Shown: one piece after another, positions 1 to 9,062 of the stretch
How the letters are laid out: every line of letters starts with the position of its first letter
How positions within the stretch are numbered: position 1 is the first letter of the stretch
Source of the DNA: Betaproteobacteria bacterium HGW-Betaproteobacteria-16
Lineage (GTDB): Bacteria > Pseudomonadota > Gammaproteobacteria > Burkholderiales > Burkholderiaceae_C
Assembly: GCA_002840835.1 (NCBI GenBank)
Contig: PHCQ01000001.1
Location: 124,001-188,000 of the forward strand
Direction of reading: 5' to 3'
DNA: 64,000 nt
The notes under the pieces: model-generated
Databases searched by the model: none
Told to the model about the DNA's origin: nothing
What the model saw: only the letters and a program-made list of their open reading frames with translations
Program-made: the position numbers and the translations under genes

Positions 1-81
1 TTTCCGGGCCCAACAAAGGGCCAGGACCTTGGCTCATCGCGGCAGCGAGGCCTGATTCAACGCCCCACCTCTGCGCTGTGA

Positions 82-672
82 TCAACCACCAAAGTTGACC
101 GTGGTGTAAGCGCTCTTGCCGCTTTTGGTGCACGCAGCACCCATCTCCTTCATGTCCTCGCTCATCAGCACACGGCAATGCCCCGGGCTCTTGAGCCATC
201 CGTCCAGGATCAATGGAATCATGTTGCCTGCATTTGCGCCCGTCACCTTGGCCAGGATTTCGCCGCTGCCATTGGACACATAGCCTGCAGCGGCGATGCG
301 GTCAGACGAGTGGCTGCCGTTGAAACCGGTATGGGAAAAGAAGTTGTGCGTGGCCATGTCGGCCGAATGGCCGGCCGCCGCCTGGGTCAGCAGCATGTTC
401 CAGGACAGGGCACTGGCCGCTGGCATGGCGGTTCCGCCACAGTCGTGGCCAGCTGCGCGCGCTGCGTTGATGGCAGCCAGTATCTTCTGGGCGTACTGGC
501 CAATATCGCAGGTCTGACCGCCGGGCTGGCTGACGGTGTTCACATCCACCGCGCCGTTCCTGCCCAATGCGGGCGATGCAGATGCTGCACTGGTGTCTCC
601 ACCACCGCCGCCGCCGCAGGCGCTGAGAAAAACTGCGCAGAGCAGGCTGAAGAGCGCCGTCTTGTGTGTCAT
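82..672 (-). CDS. CAP-domain (SCP-like) lipoprotein
   Basis: The protein of about 196 residues starts with a lipoprotein signal ending in LSAC followed by a run of glycines, so it is probably lipid-anchored in the envelope. The rest looks like a CAP/SCP domain: an alanine-rich N-terminal helix, then HSADMATHNFFSHTG and later GWLKSPGHCRVLMS, which match the conserved His/Glu cavity segments of the family. CAP proteins bind lipids or act on the cell surface; the exact role here is unknown. I chose the ATG at 672 because a G-rich ribosome site (GGGGG) lies 5 bases upstream; in-frame ATGs lie further upstream. It is transcribed away from the signalling genes that follow. Confidence 0.8.
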   Translation of the reverse strand: MTHKTALFSLLCAVFLSACGGGGGGDTSAASASPALGRNGAVDVNTVSQPGGQTCDIGQYAQKILAAINAARAAGHDCGGTAMPAASALSWNMLLTQAAAGHSADMATHNFFSHTGFNGSHSSDRIAAAGYVSNGSGEILAKVTGANAGNMIPLILDGWLKSPGHCRVLMSEDMKEMGAACTKSGKSAYTTVNFGG

Positions 673-1055
673 GAAACCCCCATGCATGAAAAGTTGTCGA
701 TGCACGCAAAGTCATTCGGGGGTATTGCGGTCCGGTGTTTTCTGACGAAAGGCAGATGCCAGTTCAACCGAAATTGCACATCTGGACCTGCTTGGGTTTA
801 CCTCCTTCTTACCGCTCTCAACTTTCGTTTTACAGAGCAAGGAAGTGCCCGTCGCCGATTCACTTTGCATAGGTGATCTATCGGCGAAACGGGACCAGGC
901 TTGAGCTGCGCGGAGCCTGATTTAGCAGGCGCCCACCTCACCAATTCCTGTGGCGATTTCACTCACACACTTTTACAGATGGGAGATTGGTGTTAAGTTG
1001 ATGCCTGACCGATGTGAACGCCGTCCACTTCAGGAATCCACACCCCGCCTGCGCA
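673..1055. other. Divergent intergenic region with a stem-loop
   Basis: No gene is seen here. The region separates the CAP lipoprotein from the receiver-kinase gene and should hold promoters for both. A perfect 8-bp inverted repeat (TCGCCGAT at 852-859, ATCGGCGA at 880-887) encloses a 20-base loop; it could be an operator or a leader hairpin. No convincing sigma70 pair was identified by eye. Confidence 0.5.
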
Positions 1056-2246
1056 ATGCCCAACGCCACCGCGCCACTGCAGAACCACAAGCCGAGGCTG
1101 CTTGTGGTCGATGACGAGCCGAAGCAGCAGCAGGCCGTGTGCGAGATCCTTACTGAGCAGGGCTACGACACCACCGGCTTTTCTGACCCCCAAGCGGCTC
1201 TGCAGGTGCTTGAGAACCAACGGTTCGAGTTGCTGCTGACCGACCTGCAGATGCCGGACCTCAATGGCATCGATCTGATCCGGCACGCCCAGGTCCTGTC
1301 GCCAGACACGGTGGTCGTCCTGATGACGGCGCATGGCAGCGTCGACAGCGTGGTGGATGCCATGAGAAACGGGGCGCTGGATTATGTGCAAAAACCCTTT
1401 CGCATAGGCACCATCGTTCCGGTGGTGGAACGCGCGCTGGAGGTGCAGCGGCTGCGCGTGAACAACCGGAGCCTGCAGGCTGCGGTGACCCAGCAACTGA
1501 GACAGCTTCGCGCGGTGAACCAGGAACTGGATGCGTTTGCCGCCCGACTGGCGCACGACTTGCGGGGCCCCCTGGTGAACATGCGAAGCATTCTGCAGAT
1601 GGTGGGGCAGGAACTGGACGCCACCGAAAACGCACCCCTTGCCGACATGCTGCGCAGGGGTGTGGCCTCAGGCGATCTGGCCCTGCGGATGGTGAAGGAT
1701 CTGCTTGATTTCGCTCGACTGGGCGACGAACCCCTGACGCTGGCACCCGTGGCGCTTGACGACGTGCTGAACACCGCCATGACAGCCCTGGAGCCGCTGT
1801 GCAAGGGGCGCGACATCCAGTGGCGGATCGGGCCGCTGCCGCCGATTCACGGCCATGCCGGCTTGCTGCACCAGGCCTTCGTGAACCTGCTGGGCAATGC
1901 CATCAAATACACGGCAGCGCAAGCACAGGCACGCATCGAAGTCCGGGCCATGTTGCGGCCCAGTGGCAGCCATGAAATTTCGGTTATCGACAATGGTGCC
2001 GGCTTCGACCCGGCGCATGCCGATCAGCTCTTCAAGCCTTTTCGCCGCCTGCACTCCGCGCAGGATTTTGTGGGTGAAGGCATGGGCCTGGCCAATGTGC
2101 GCCGGATCGTCGAGCGGCACGGTGGCGCGGTCGAAGCCCGGGGGCGGCTGGGTGAAGGCGCGATGTTCACCATGGTCTTTCCACGGCACCCGTTGGCAGC
2201 CGAGCCAGTGATCGCCCGCGCGAATCCGGACAGAACCGGAACATGA
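1056..2246 (+). CDS. Response regulator-histidine kinase (REC-HisKA-HATPase)
   Basis: A soluble two-component protein of about 396 residues. An N-terminal receiver domain (LLVVDDEP acidic pocket, LLTDLQMPDL phospho-acceptor Asp, VQKPF lysine) is followed by a dimerisation helix with the H-box LAHDLRGPLVN and an ATPase domain with NLLGNAIKYT, DNGAGFD and GEGMGLANV. No membrane segment or sensory domain is visible, so the input is probably another phosphoprotein. The start is uncertain: the ATG at 1056 and an in-frame GTG at 1014 both lack a clear ribosome site. It is followed after 13 bases by a second receiver protein, and the two probably form an operon. Confidence 0.85.
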   Translation: MPNATAPLQNHKPRLLVVDDEPKQQQAVCEILTEQGYDTTGFSDPQAALQVLENQRFELLLTDLQMPDLNGIDLIRHAQVLSPDTVVVLMTAHGSVDSVVDAMRNGALDYVQKPFRIGTIVPVVERALEVQRLRVNNRSLQAAVTQQLRQLRAVNQELDAFAARLAHDLRGPLVNMRSILQMVGQELDATENAPLADMLRRGVASGDLALRMVKDLLDFARLGDEPLTLAPVALDDVLNTAMTALEPLCKGRDIQWRIGPLPPIHGHAGLLHQAFVNLLGNAIKYTAAQAQARIEVRAMLRPSGSHEISVIDNGAGFDPAHADQLFKPFRRLHSAQDFVGEGMGLANVRRIVERHGGAVEARGRLGEGAMFTMVFPRHPLAAEPVIARANPDRTGT

Positions 2247-2259
2247 AAGGCGGCAGCAC

Positions 2260-2985
2260 ATGAACGCTGACAAACCCGCTGACGCGCCAGCACTGCCTGA
2301 CGAACAACTGCAGGCGCTCAAGCGCTCGTCCAGCCAGCTTGCCCACAAGATCAACAACCTGCTCTCGCCAGCGGCCCTGTATGTGGATTCGGTGCTCGCT
2401 CGTGAACACCAGCTCAACGCGCGCAGCCAGGAACAGCTGCGCAGTGTGCAAGCCGCCATCGATGAGGTGAGCCAATCGCTGGAGTCGTTTCGGCAACTCG
2501 ACCGTCCGACCGACGCCAGCACCACCCAGCCCGATGATCAGGCGGGTGCCGCCGCTGCTCAGGCGTCAACAGTGGCCTCTGCTCCCAGGCCATCCCCTTC
2601 GACCGTTGGCCTGCGCGTGCTGCTGGTGGACGACGATCCCCTGTTGCTGGAAGCGCTGACCTACACAGTGAATTTTGATGGCCATGCGGTGGTGTGCGCG
2701 CCGGACGCCACCGAAGGCCTGGCACAGGCCGAACGCGCCAAAGCAGCGGGACAGGCGTTCGATGTGGTCATCACCGACCTGACGATGCAGGGCATGGATG
2801 GGCTGGCCCTGGCTGAGCAACTGAAAACTCGAGGACTCACCCGCCATGTGATCCTGCTCACGGGCTGGGGCAGCGATCCGCTGGCCGAAGGTCAACCGCC
2901 CGAACACATCGATCAGGTGATGACAAAGCCCCCTCGCCTGTCTGCGCTGCGTTCGGCGCTGGCCGGTGTCGCCGGGCGGCGTTAG
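2260..2985 (+). CDS. DHp-like helix plus receiver domain protein
   Basis: A 241-residue protein. Residues about 15-75 look like a kinase dimerisation helix pair with a His-Lys-Ile-Asn-Asn H-box (LAHKINNLLSP), but no ATPase domain follows. After a low-complexity Ala/Thr linker, residues about 115-240 form a receiver domain with LLVDDDPLL, VVITDLTMQGMDG and the lysine in MTKPP. It may receive phosphate from the kinases on either side and act as an intermediate in a relay; that is inference. The start has a good ribosome site (GAAAGG). Its stop lies two bases from the stop of the convergent hybrid kinase gene. Confidence 0.8.
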   Translation: MNADKPADAPALPDEQLQALKRSSSQLAHKINNLLSPAALYVDSVLAREHQLNARSQEQLRSVQAAIDEVSQSLESFRQLDRPTDASTTQPDDQAGAAAAQASTVASAPRPSPSTVGLRVLLVDDDPLLLEALTYTVNFDGHAVVCAPDATEGLAQAERAKAAGQAFDVVITDLTMQGMDGLALAEQLKTRGLTRHVILLTGWGSDPLAEGQPPEHIDQVMTKPPRLSALRSALAGVAGRR

Positions 2986-2987
2986 TT

Positions 2988-5117
2988 TCAGCGCACTGCG
3001 GGCAACCCGATCACGTCTCGCAGTCTTCTGGCCAGGTCTTCGCGCCGATAGGGCTTGCTCAGCAGATGCACGCCGGGGTCGAGCCGGCCGTGGTGCACGA
3101 TGGCGTTTTCGGTGTAACCCGAGGTGAACAGGACCTTGAGGCCCGGGCGCAATGCCGTGGCCTGATCGGCCAGTTGCCGGCCGCTCATGCCCGGCATCAC
3201 CACGTCGGTGAACAACAGATCAACGGCCTGGCCTTCGCGCAAGATGGTCAGCGCCTGAGCCCCGCTGTGGGCCTCGATCACGCGGTAGCCCAATGCCACC
3301 AGTTGATCAAAGGCGTAGCGGCGCACCATCGGGTCGTCTTCCACCAGCAGCACGGTTTCATGCCCTCCTGCCACAGTCAAGGTCTCCACAACGCGCCGGG
3401 AGACCGTTGCAGACTCGAACGCACGCGGCAGGTAGAGTCGGAAGGTGGTGCCGGCACCAGGCTCTGAATAGACGCTCACATGGCCACCGCTTTGCTTCAC
3501 GAAGCCATAGATCATGGCCAGTCCGAGCCCGGTGCCTTTGCCTGCGGCCTTGGTCGTGAAGAACGGTTCGAACACCCGCCGCACGTGCGCCGGATCGATG
3601 CCCGTGCCGGTGTCGGAGACCGCCACCATCACGTACTGGCCGGGGCGCACATCGGCATTGTGCGCGGCATAGTCCTCGCTCAGATGCGCATCACCGGTTT
3701 CAATGGTCAGGCGACCACCTTCGGGCATGGCGTCACGCGCATTGAGGCAGAGGTTCAGCAAGGCGTTGTCGAGCTGGGCCGGGTCGACCAGCGCCGGCCA
3801 GAGGCCCGCGCCCCGGATGAACTCGATTTCAATGTGTCCTCCCAATGAGCGCCTGAGCAAGGGGTCCATTTCCGCGACCAGCTGGTTGATGTCGACCGCC
3901 TTGGGGTCCAGCGTCTGGCGACGGGCAAACGCCAGCAGGCGCTGGGTGAGCTGAGCGCCACGCTCGCCTGCACTGACCACCATGCCGGCCAGGGGTGCGA
4001 GCCTCGGGTTGTCGAGCAGTTGTTCATGCAGCAACTCGGCATTGCCAAGAATCACCGTCAAAAGGTTGTTGAAGTCATGGGCCACGCCACCGGTGAGCTG
4101 GCCCACTGACTCAAGGCGCTGCGACTGCCGCAGGCGTTCCTCCATTTCGTGGGCGGCACTGTTGTCCAGACAGACAAAGACCATGCCAGGCGGTGCATCC
4201 GGCGTCACCGCTGCAACGGCAAAACTCAGTTTGGTCCACAGCGTCTTCCCGCTTGCAGTCTGCAATTGCAGCTCGGCCTGGAAGTCGGTGCTGCTGCCGC
4301 GCTGCATGTCGGCTTTCAGACGCTGCCAGCTGGGCTGCGATGCCGGTGCAATCAGGGTTTCAAAACGGCAGCCTTCCAGTTCAGCTGCCGGACGACCGAG
4401 CATGCTGCCGAAGGTGGTGTTGACGTGCTGACACCGTCCGTCCACCGTGATCCAGCCAATGCCACTGGCCGCATTCGACAAAGTGCGACGGAACGCCGCC
4501 TCGCTGGCCTGCACAGCCCGCCGGGTGGCTTCAAGTGCATCGGCCCGCTCCCGCTCTGAGATGTAGGCTTCGCGGTACTTGGCGAACAGCTCCAGAATCA
4601 GCGCAAAGCTGGTCACGCACAGGCAATAGACCAGGAGCATGGGCGGCTCGGTCTCGGCGCCCGGCAAGGTCGCGATCCTGCCCACGGCCAGCGACACCGC
4701 ACAGAGATAGATGGCGAAAGAAAGACGCTGCTGGTACCAGGAAACGTTCACGAAACGGTTGAACGCGAGCAGGGGAAAGAACCACATCAGATAGACCAGG
4801 AAACTCTGCAGGATCGAGTCGCGCGTGATCGACGACAGGGCGCCCAGCACCAGATAGCTCAGAAAGAAGAGGCTCGAGACCGGTGCGATCCAGGCGGCAC
4901 GGTCGAAAGGCCTGGCCAGCAGCACCCCCATCATGGCGACGCAGAACACAGCAGAGGCGCCTACCAGCCAGATCTCGGCGCCCACGACCGCTCCGGTGGA
5001 TCGACCCAGCGTCAGCCCCAGCACGGAACCTGCCAGGGCCAAGGTCAGTGCCGCGAACACCATGCGCCGCGCACTCTTTTGCGGGTTCAGACCAGCGAAA
5101 TCCGTCTGATGGGCCAT
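2988..5117 (-). CDS. Membrane hybrid sensor histidine kinase
   Basis: A 709-residue hybrid kinase. About six hydrophobic segments span residues 19-180, followed by a short coiled coil, a PAS domain (about 205-325), an H-box LTGGVAHDFNNLLTV, an ATPase domain (NLCLNARDAMP, DTGTGIDP, GKGTGLGLAMIYG) and a C-terminal receiver domain (LLVEDDPMV, LLFTDVVMPGMSG, LSKPYRREDL). The H-box and C-terminal receiver are typical of PAS-linked hybrid kinases. The signal sensed by the membrane part is unknown. It faces the receiver-kinase and DHp-receiver genes tail to tail, which suggests a shared phosphorelay but does not prove it. Confidence 0.88.
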   Translation of the reverse strand: MAHQTDFAGLNPQKSARRMVFAALTLALAGSVLGLTLGRSTGAVVGAEIWLVGASAVFCVAMMGVLLARPFDRAAWIAPVSSLFFLSYLVLGALSSITRDSILQSFLVYLMWFFPLLAFNRFVNVSWYQQRLSFAIYLCAVSLAVGRIATLPGAETEPPMLLVYCLCVTSFALILELFAKYREAYISERERADALEATRRAVQASEAAFRRTLSNAASGIGWITVDGRCQHVNTTFGSMLGRPAAELEGCRFETLIAPASQPSWQRLKADMQRGSSTDFQAELQLQTASGKTLWTKLSFAVAAVTPDAPPGMVFVCLDNSAAHEMEERLRQSQRLESVGQLTGGVAHDFNNLLTVILGNAELLHEQLLDNPRLAPLAGMVVSAGERGAQLTQRLLAFARRQTLDPKAVDINQLVAEMDPLLRRSLGGHIEIEFIRGAGLWPALVDPAQLDNALLNLCLNARDAMPEGGRLTIETGDAHLSEDYAAHNADVRPGQYVMVAVSDTGTGIDPAHVRRVFEPFFTTKAAGKGTGLGLAMIYGFVKQSGGHVSVYSEPGAGTTFRLYLPRAFESATVSRRVVETLTVAGGHETVLLVEDDPMVRRYAFDQLVALGYRVIEAHSGAQALTILREGQAVDLLFTDVVMPGMSGRQLADQATALRPGLKVLFTSGYTENAIVHHGRLDPGVHLLSKPYRREDLARRLRDVIGLPAVR

Positions 5118-5293
5118 GGGTCGCTCTGGTTGGCCTGAGGCCTTTCAACCCGATGCAGTCACATCCGCAGTTGACGGGCCCCTGGCAGGACACGGGGAAG
5201 GCGACGCCGCCGCGCGAGAGGTGGTGCACCTGTGGCTGGGCGGTGTGATTGGAATCGAGAATACCAAACGTCTTGTGTTGCCAGCGGCCCAGG

Positions 5294-5327
5294 AAAAAGC
5301 CCCTTCATGGCGATGCCATGAAGGGGC
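5294..5327 (-). terminator. Rho-independent terminator
   Basis: A perfect 13-bp stem (5299-5311 with 5315-5327) and a GAT loop, followed on the minus strand by five T residues (5298-5294). It lies 23 bases after the stop of the small lipoprotein gene and would end transcription coming from the sox side. Confidence 0.9.
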
Positions 5328-5350
5328 CTGTCGGGACAGTTGCCGGGGGA

Positions 5351-5581
5351 TCAGCTGTCGTTGGCCAGCAAGCGGAAACCCTTGCCCCGCATGCAATGCG
5401 CGACCATGAGTTCCTGCTCTTTCTCGGGGATCTTGTTCAGACCGATCTGGAAACGACAAGCGGACAACTCGGTGTAGGCGTCATCCGCAGTGGCGTTGGG
5501 CTTGTGCCAGTAGGGTTTGGCTGTCGAGGCACAACCTGCGAGCACAGCCACGGCGATCAGCATCCCTGCGAACTTGGTCAT
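5351..5581 (-). CDS. Small lipoprotein, unknown function
   Basis: A 76-residue protein with a lipoprotein signal (LAVAVLAGC-like lipobox, LAGCAST) and a short mature part of about 58 residues containing two further cysteines (LSACRF and VAHCMRGKGF). I do not recognise the family. It lies 83 bases downstream of soxB on the same strand and is followed by a strong terminator, so it may be the last gene of the sox transcript or have its own promoter. A ribosome site AAGGA precedes the ATG. Confidence 0.75.
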   Translation of the reverse strand: MTKFAGMLIAVAVLAGCASTAKPYWHKPNATADDAYTELSACRFQIGLNKIPEKEQELMVAHCMRGKGFRLLANDS

Positions 5582-5664
5582 GGATTCGTCCTTGAAGATT
5601 CAACAAGGCTTGAGGATAACAAAGCAGGATTCCGCGACACCTGTTCACAAGGGTGAAAAGTGTC

Positions 5665-7389
5665 TCAGAACGCAATACCCGGATTGCCTTCCATGCCTGT
5701 GATGCGGGGGGTGTTGATCTTCACGCCCTTGATGACCTTCTTGTCTCGCAGGTAGCCAGAGACCACGTCCCAGATCGGTTCGCCCTGCACACCTTCCTGC
5801 ACCGACGCCCACCCCGCCACCTTGTAGGTCTTGTCGGCCTCGATGGGCTTGTCCTTGAGCACCATGTTGTTGATGCGTTGTCCCATCTCCGCCTTGGGGG
5901 ACACCGTGTACTGCAGACCGCCCACACGCACCATGTCGCCACCCTGCTGGTAGTAGGGGTCGGGGTTGAAGATGTTGTCGGCCACGTCCTCCAGGATCTC
6001 CTTGATCTGCGTGCCCGTGAACGTGTTGAGCGTGGTGGCCGGGTAGGTCAGGGCCATCTGATCCATCATGCGCTCGTAGGTGATGATGTCGCCCGGCAGC
6101 AGCGACGTGCCCCAGCGCACGCCTGGCGAAAACGCGATGTCGGCGCCCTTGTTCTGCATGAGCGCGTCACAGATCACCTGGTCCCACGAGCCGTTGAAGT
6201 TGCCACGGCGGTACAACAGGTCTTCGGTGACGGCGAGCTTCTCTTCAAGCTTGGCCTTGTACGGCGCGCGCACCTTGTCGATGTGGGCCTGCATGGCGGC
6301 ATCGGCCGGCAGCAGATTGGAAAAGATGGGCAGCAGCTTGTACTGGAAACCCTGCACTTTGCCACCGCGCACGTCGAAGTCCAGCACGCCGAGAAACTTG
6401 CTGTTGGAACCTGCATTGGTGACGAGGGTTTCGCCGCCGCCGTTTTTCACGATGGTGGGCGCAGGCATGCCGTCGTGCGTGTGGCCACCCAGGATGGCGT
6501 CAATGCCGCGCACCCGTGAGGCCATCTTGATGTCCACGTCCATACCGTTGTGCGAGAGCACCACCACCACCTGGGCGCCCTTGCTCCGCGCTTCGTCCAC
6601 CATCTTCTGCATGTGCTCGTCCTGGATGCCGAAGGTCCAGTCAGGCACCATGTGGCGCGGGTTGGCAATGGGGGTATAGGGAAAGGCCTGACCAATCACC
6701 GCCACCTGCACGCCGTTCATCTCGCGCATGGCGTAGGGCTTGAAGACGATGTCTTCGAAGTCGGTGGTCTTGATGTTCTGCGCGAGGAATTCCATGTTCC
6801 CCTTCAGGTCCTTCTCCACGATTTCCTGCACCCGTTGGGCACCGAAGGTGTGCTCCCAGTGCGAGGTCATCATGTTCACGCCCAGCAGCTTGCAGGCGTC
6901 GACCATGTCCTGCCCGTTGGTCCACAGCGAGGTGGCCGAGCCCTGCCAGGTGTCGCCGCCGTCGAGCAGCAGCGCGTGGGGCCGGCTGGCCTTGAGTTGC
7001 TTGACCAGCGTGGCCATGTGGGCGAAGCCACCCACCTTGCCGTAGGTCTTGGCGGCTTGGCTGAAATCCAGGTAGGAGAAGGCGTGTGCCTGTGCGCTGC
7101 CGGGCTTGAGCTTGAAGTGCTGGAGCAGCTTTTCGCCCACGAGGTGCGGCGGGCGGCCCACGGCATCGGCCACGCCCAGGTTCACGTTCGGTTCGCGGAA
7201 ATAGATCGGGGTCAGCTGTGCATGGCAATCAGTGAAATGCAGAAAGCTCACGTTGCCGAACTTCGGCACGTCGTACAGGCGCTCACCCGCACCAGGCGCA
7301 GCCGCCAGCACATCACGATGGTCCAGGGCCATGCCTGTGGCACTGGCCACTGCCAGCACCTGCATGAATTCACGGCGACTGAAGCCCAT
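5665..7389 (-). CDS. soxB: Thiosulfohydrolase SoxB
   Basis: A 574-residue periplasmic enzyme that hydrolyses sulfate from the thiosulfonate group carried on SoxY. The N-terminus has a twin-arginine signal (SRREFMQ) and an alanine-rich hydrophobic stretch, as expected for SoxB, which is exported folded with manganese. Metallophosphoesterase/5'-nucleotidase motifs are visible: LHFTDCHAQLTP, LLDGGDTWQGSAT, VLSHNG and LGGHTHDGMP. Length matches the family (about 560-575). The start has an AAGGAA ribosome site. It is separated from soxX by 141 bases that include a stem-loop, so it may be expressed at a different level from the rest of the sox operon. Confidence 0.96.
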   Translation of the reverse strand: MGFSRREFMQVLAVASATGMALDHRDVLAAAPGAGERLYDVPKFGNVSFLHFTDCHAQLTPIYFREPNVNLGVADAVGRPPHLVGEKLLQHFKLKPGSAQAHAFSYLDFSQAAKTYGKVGGFAHMATLVKQLKASRPHALLLDGGDTWQGSATSLWTNGQDMVDACKLLGVNMMTSHWEHTFGAQRVQEIVEKDLKGNMEFLAQNIKTTDFEDIVFKPYAMREMNGVQVAVIGQAFPYTPIANPRHMVPDWTFGIQDEHMQKMVDEARSKGAQVVVVLSHNGMDVDIKMASRVRGIDAILGGHTHDGMPAPTIVKNGGGETLVTNAGSNSKFLGVLDFDVRGGKVQGFQYKLLPIFSNLLPADAAMQAHIDKVRAPYKAKLEEKLAVTEDLLYRRGNFNGSWDQVICDALMQNKGADIAFSPGVRWGTSLLPGDIITYERMMDQMALTYPATTLNTFTGTQIKEILEDVADNIFNPDPYYQQGGDMVRVGGLQYTVSPKAEMGQRINNMVLKDKPIEADKTYKVAGWASVQEGVQGEPIWDVVSGYLRDKKVIKGVKINTPRITGMEGNPGIAF

Positions 7390-7494
7390 AAATATTCCTT
7401 GTCAATTGTTTACTGATATTCAAGTCAAGCTTCATCGGAACCAAAGTGAACCCGTGAGGCGGGGGCCGGATCAAGTCCACTGTCGCAACAGCGA

Positions 7495-7521
7495 TCCTCC
7501 TGGGGCTTCACCCCAGGAGGA
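7495..7521 (-). promoter_or_regulatory. Stem-loop between soxX and soxB
   Basis: A perfect 11-bp inverted repeat (7495-7505 with 7511-7521) with a 5-base loop CTTCA, starting 9 bases after the soxX stop. No T-run follows on the minus strand, so it is not a standard intrinsic terminator. It may stabilise the upstream soxCDYZAX message or attenuate readthrough into soxB. Confidence 0.6.
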
Positions 7522-7530
7522 CGATGCCAA

Positions 7531-8181
7531 TCACTTGTTGACGGGAGAAGCCGGATCAAGCAGCAGTGCCATCACGTGCTGCATCTGCTTTTCATTCAGG
7601 ATGCCCTTGTGCCCGGCACGCGGCATTTGCGAGCAGGCGTTGTAGGCCCGAGCGTTGTACATCTTGCCCCAGGTGTACTCCACGATGGCCTTGCTGGCGG
7701 CCGCGTTCGGATCGGTCACGCCGCGCAGCTTGCCGTAGTTGTAGAGGCTGGGCCCCAAGGTACCAAAGGAGATCTCTTCCTTGCTGATCTGGTGGCAGTT
7801 ATAGCAGTTGCCGCCGTTGGCGGCATCTGCCTTGTCGCTCCAGGTCATGCCGCGGCCACTCTGCGCGATCTTCTCCCCCTCTTTCCAGTCACCCAGGAAC
7901 TTGCCGTCGCTAGGCCATTTCATGGTCTTCATGTTGGCCGCCTCAATGGCCTTGGCCACTTTTTCGTCGATGGGCTTGCCGGCCACATCGGCGGCCGCGC
8001 ACTCGCGGTTGGCTTCATCCTGCACAAGACGATCCACCTTGGCGATGCCGCGGTCCTGGAAAGAGGTCTTCAGAATGTCTGCAGCGGCCTTGTCATAGTC
8101 GGTGGCCGAGGGCGAAGCGGTGCAGCCAGCCAGAACGAGTGCAGCCACAGGCAGCAGGGCGGAAATGAGTTTCTGTTTCAT
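7531..8181 (-). CDS. soxX: SoxX, monoheme cytochrome c of the SoxAX complex
   Basis: A 216-residue c-type cytochrome with one heme site CYNCH (residues 126-130) and the downstream segment LGPSLYNYGKLRG typical of SoxX; a methionine in CSQMPRAGHKG is the likely distal ligand. With SoxA it forms the enzyme that couples thiosulfate oxidatively to the SoxY cysteine. The signal ends in VLAGC, a lipobox, so the protein may be membrane-anchored. About 100 residues precede the heme domain, making it longer than short SoxX forms. soxX follows soxA by 16 bases, as in other sox operons. Confidence 0.94.
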   Translation of the reverse strand: MKQKLISALLPVAALVLAGCTASPSATDYDKAAADILKTSFQDRGIAKVDRLVQDEANRECAAADVAGKPIDEKVAKAIEAANMKTMKWPSDGKFLGDWKEGEKIAQSGRGMTWSDKADAANGGNCYNCHQISKEEISFGTLGPSLYNYGKLRGVTDPNAAASKAIVEYTWGKMYNARAYNACSQMPRAGHKGILNEKQMQHVMALLLDPASPVNK

Positions 8182-8197
8182 GTCGGTGTTCTCCCGT

Positions 8198-9004
8198 TCA
8201 GCGCTTGATGGCCGGCACGATGGACTCGGCCGTCTTGGCGTTCACGCCCATGTAGACACCCAGGGCGATGGTGGCGTCACTGCCGAACTTGGGCTCGGGG
8301 AAACGCTGCTGACGGAAACAATCGTTGAGGCGCAACTGCATCCCCCACATCTGCGAGTTCGACACACGGTAGGCGGGCCAGGCGGCGAAGCCGATGCCGT
8401 CGCCGGGGTTCTTGGTCAGGTTGGGCAGGTCTTGCAGGCGGATGCGCTTGTCGTCTTCACCGTGGCAGGAGGCGCAGGAAAAATCGTGCGTACCGCCGCG
8501 TGTGAAGAAGATGCGCTTGCCGGCTTCGTACATGAGCTTTTCTTGCGGATGCGCTTGCGGCAGGTTGAACTTCATGCCCTTGGACGCCGTGGCCACATAG
8601 GTGGCCAGCGCGGTGACGTTGGCCATTTCGCCGCGACCGAACGGCGTCTTGGCGATGTCTTCACCTTTGAATCCCTGCAGTGTTTCCATGCAGGTGATCA
8701 GCCGCGTCTCCAGGTCCTGCACCCTTCCGGTGTCCTTGAAGTAGCGCGGCAACTCGACAAACACGCCTTCAATGACACCCGGTCCCTTGCCCAGATCACA
8801 CTGCTCCAGCGAGGCGCTCTTCGGGCCACGCTTCTGTTTCCAGAGTTCCTCGCCCTTCATTTCAAACAGCTCGGCGGGGTTACCGTCCTGCAGCATCTCG
8901 CGGTATTTGGCGATGCCGTCGGCGGTGGACGACTGGGCCTGCACGGATGCAGCGGCCAGCAGTCCGGCAATCGCCAGCACGGCTCGGGAGGTGGTGGATG
9001 TCAT
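8198..9004 (-). CDS. soxA: SoxA, cytochrome subunit of the SoxAX complex
   Basis: A 268-residue protein with a cleavable signal peptide (ends near VQAQ). Only one heme motif is present, CASCH at 177-181. Where diheme SoxA proteins have a first heme site there are two separate cysteines (C69 and C105), which fits the monoheme class with a structural disulfide. C229 in RLNDCFRQQR is the expected active-site cysteine that carries a persulfide. SoxA with SoxX attaches thiosulfate to SoxYZ in the periplasm. It lies between soxZ and soxX on the minus strand; a dispersed stem-loop repeat fills the gap to soxZ. Confidence 0.95.
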   Translation of the reverse strand: MTSTTSRAVLAIAGLLAAASVQAQSSTADGIAKYREMLQDGNPAELFEMKGEELWKQKRGPKSASLEQCDLGKGPGVIEGVFVELPRYFKDTGRVQDLETRLITCMETLQGFKGEDIAKTPFGRGEMANVTALATYVATASKGMKFNLPQAHPQEKLMYEAGKRIFFTRGGTHDFSCASCHGEDDKRIRLQDLPNLTKNPGDGIGFAAWPAYRVSNSQMWGMQLRLNDCFRQQRFPEPKFGSDATIALGVYMGVNAKTAESIVPAIKR

Positions 9005-9062
9005 CGGGTGTCTCCTCGTTGTAGTGATGTCAAAAACGCGGTGTCTTCAGACCAGGGACATC

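Noticed and set aside
1-81. Hairpin GGCCC/GGGCC near the window start as a terminator of the CAP lipoprotein gene
   Set aside because: The stem is short and no T-run follows on the minus strand.
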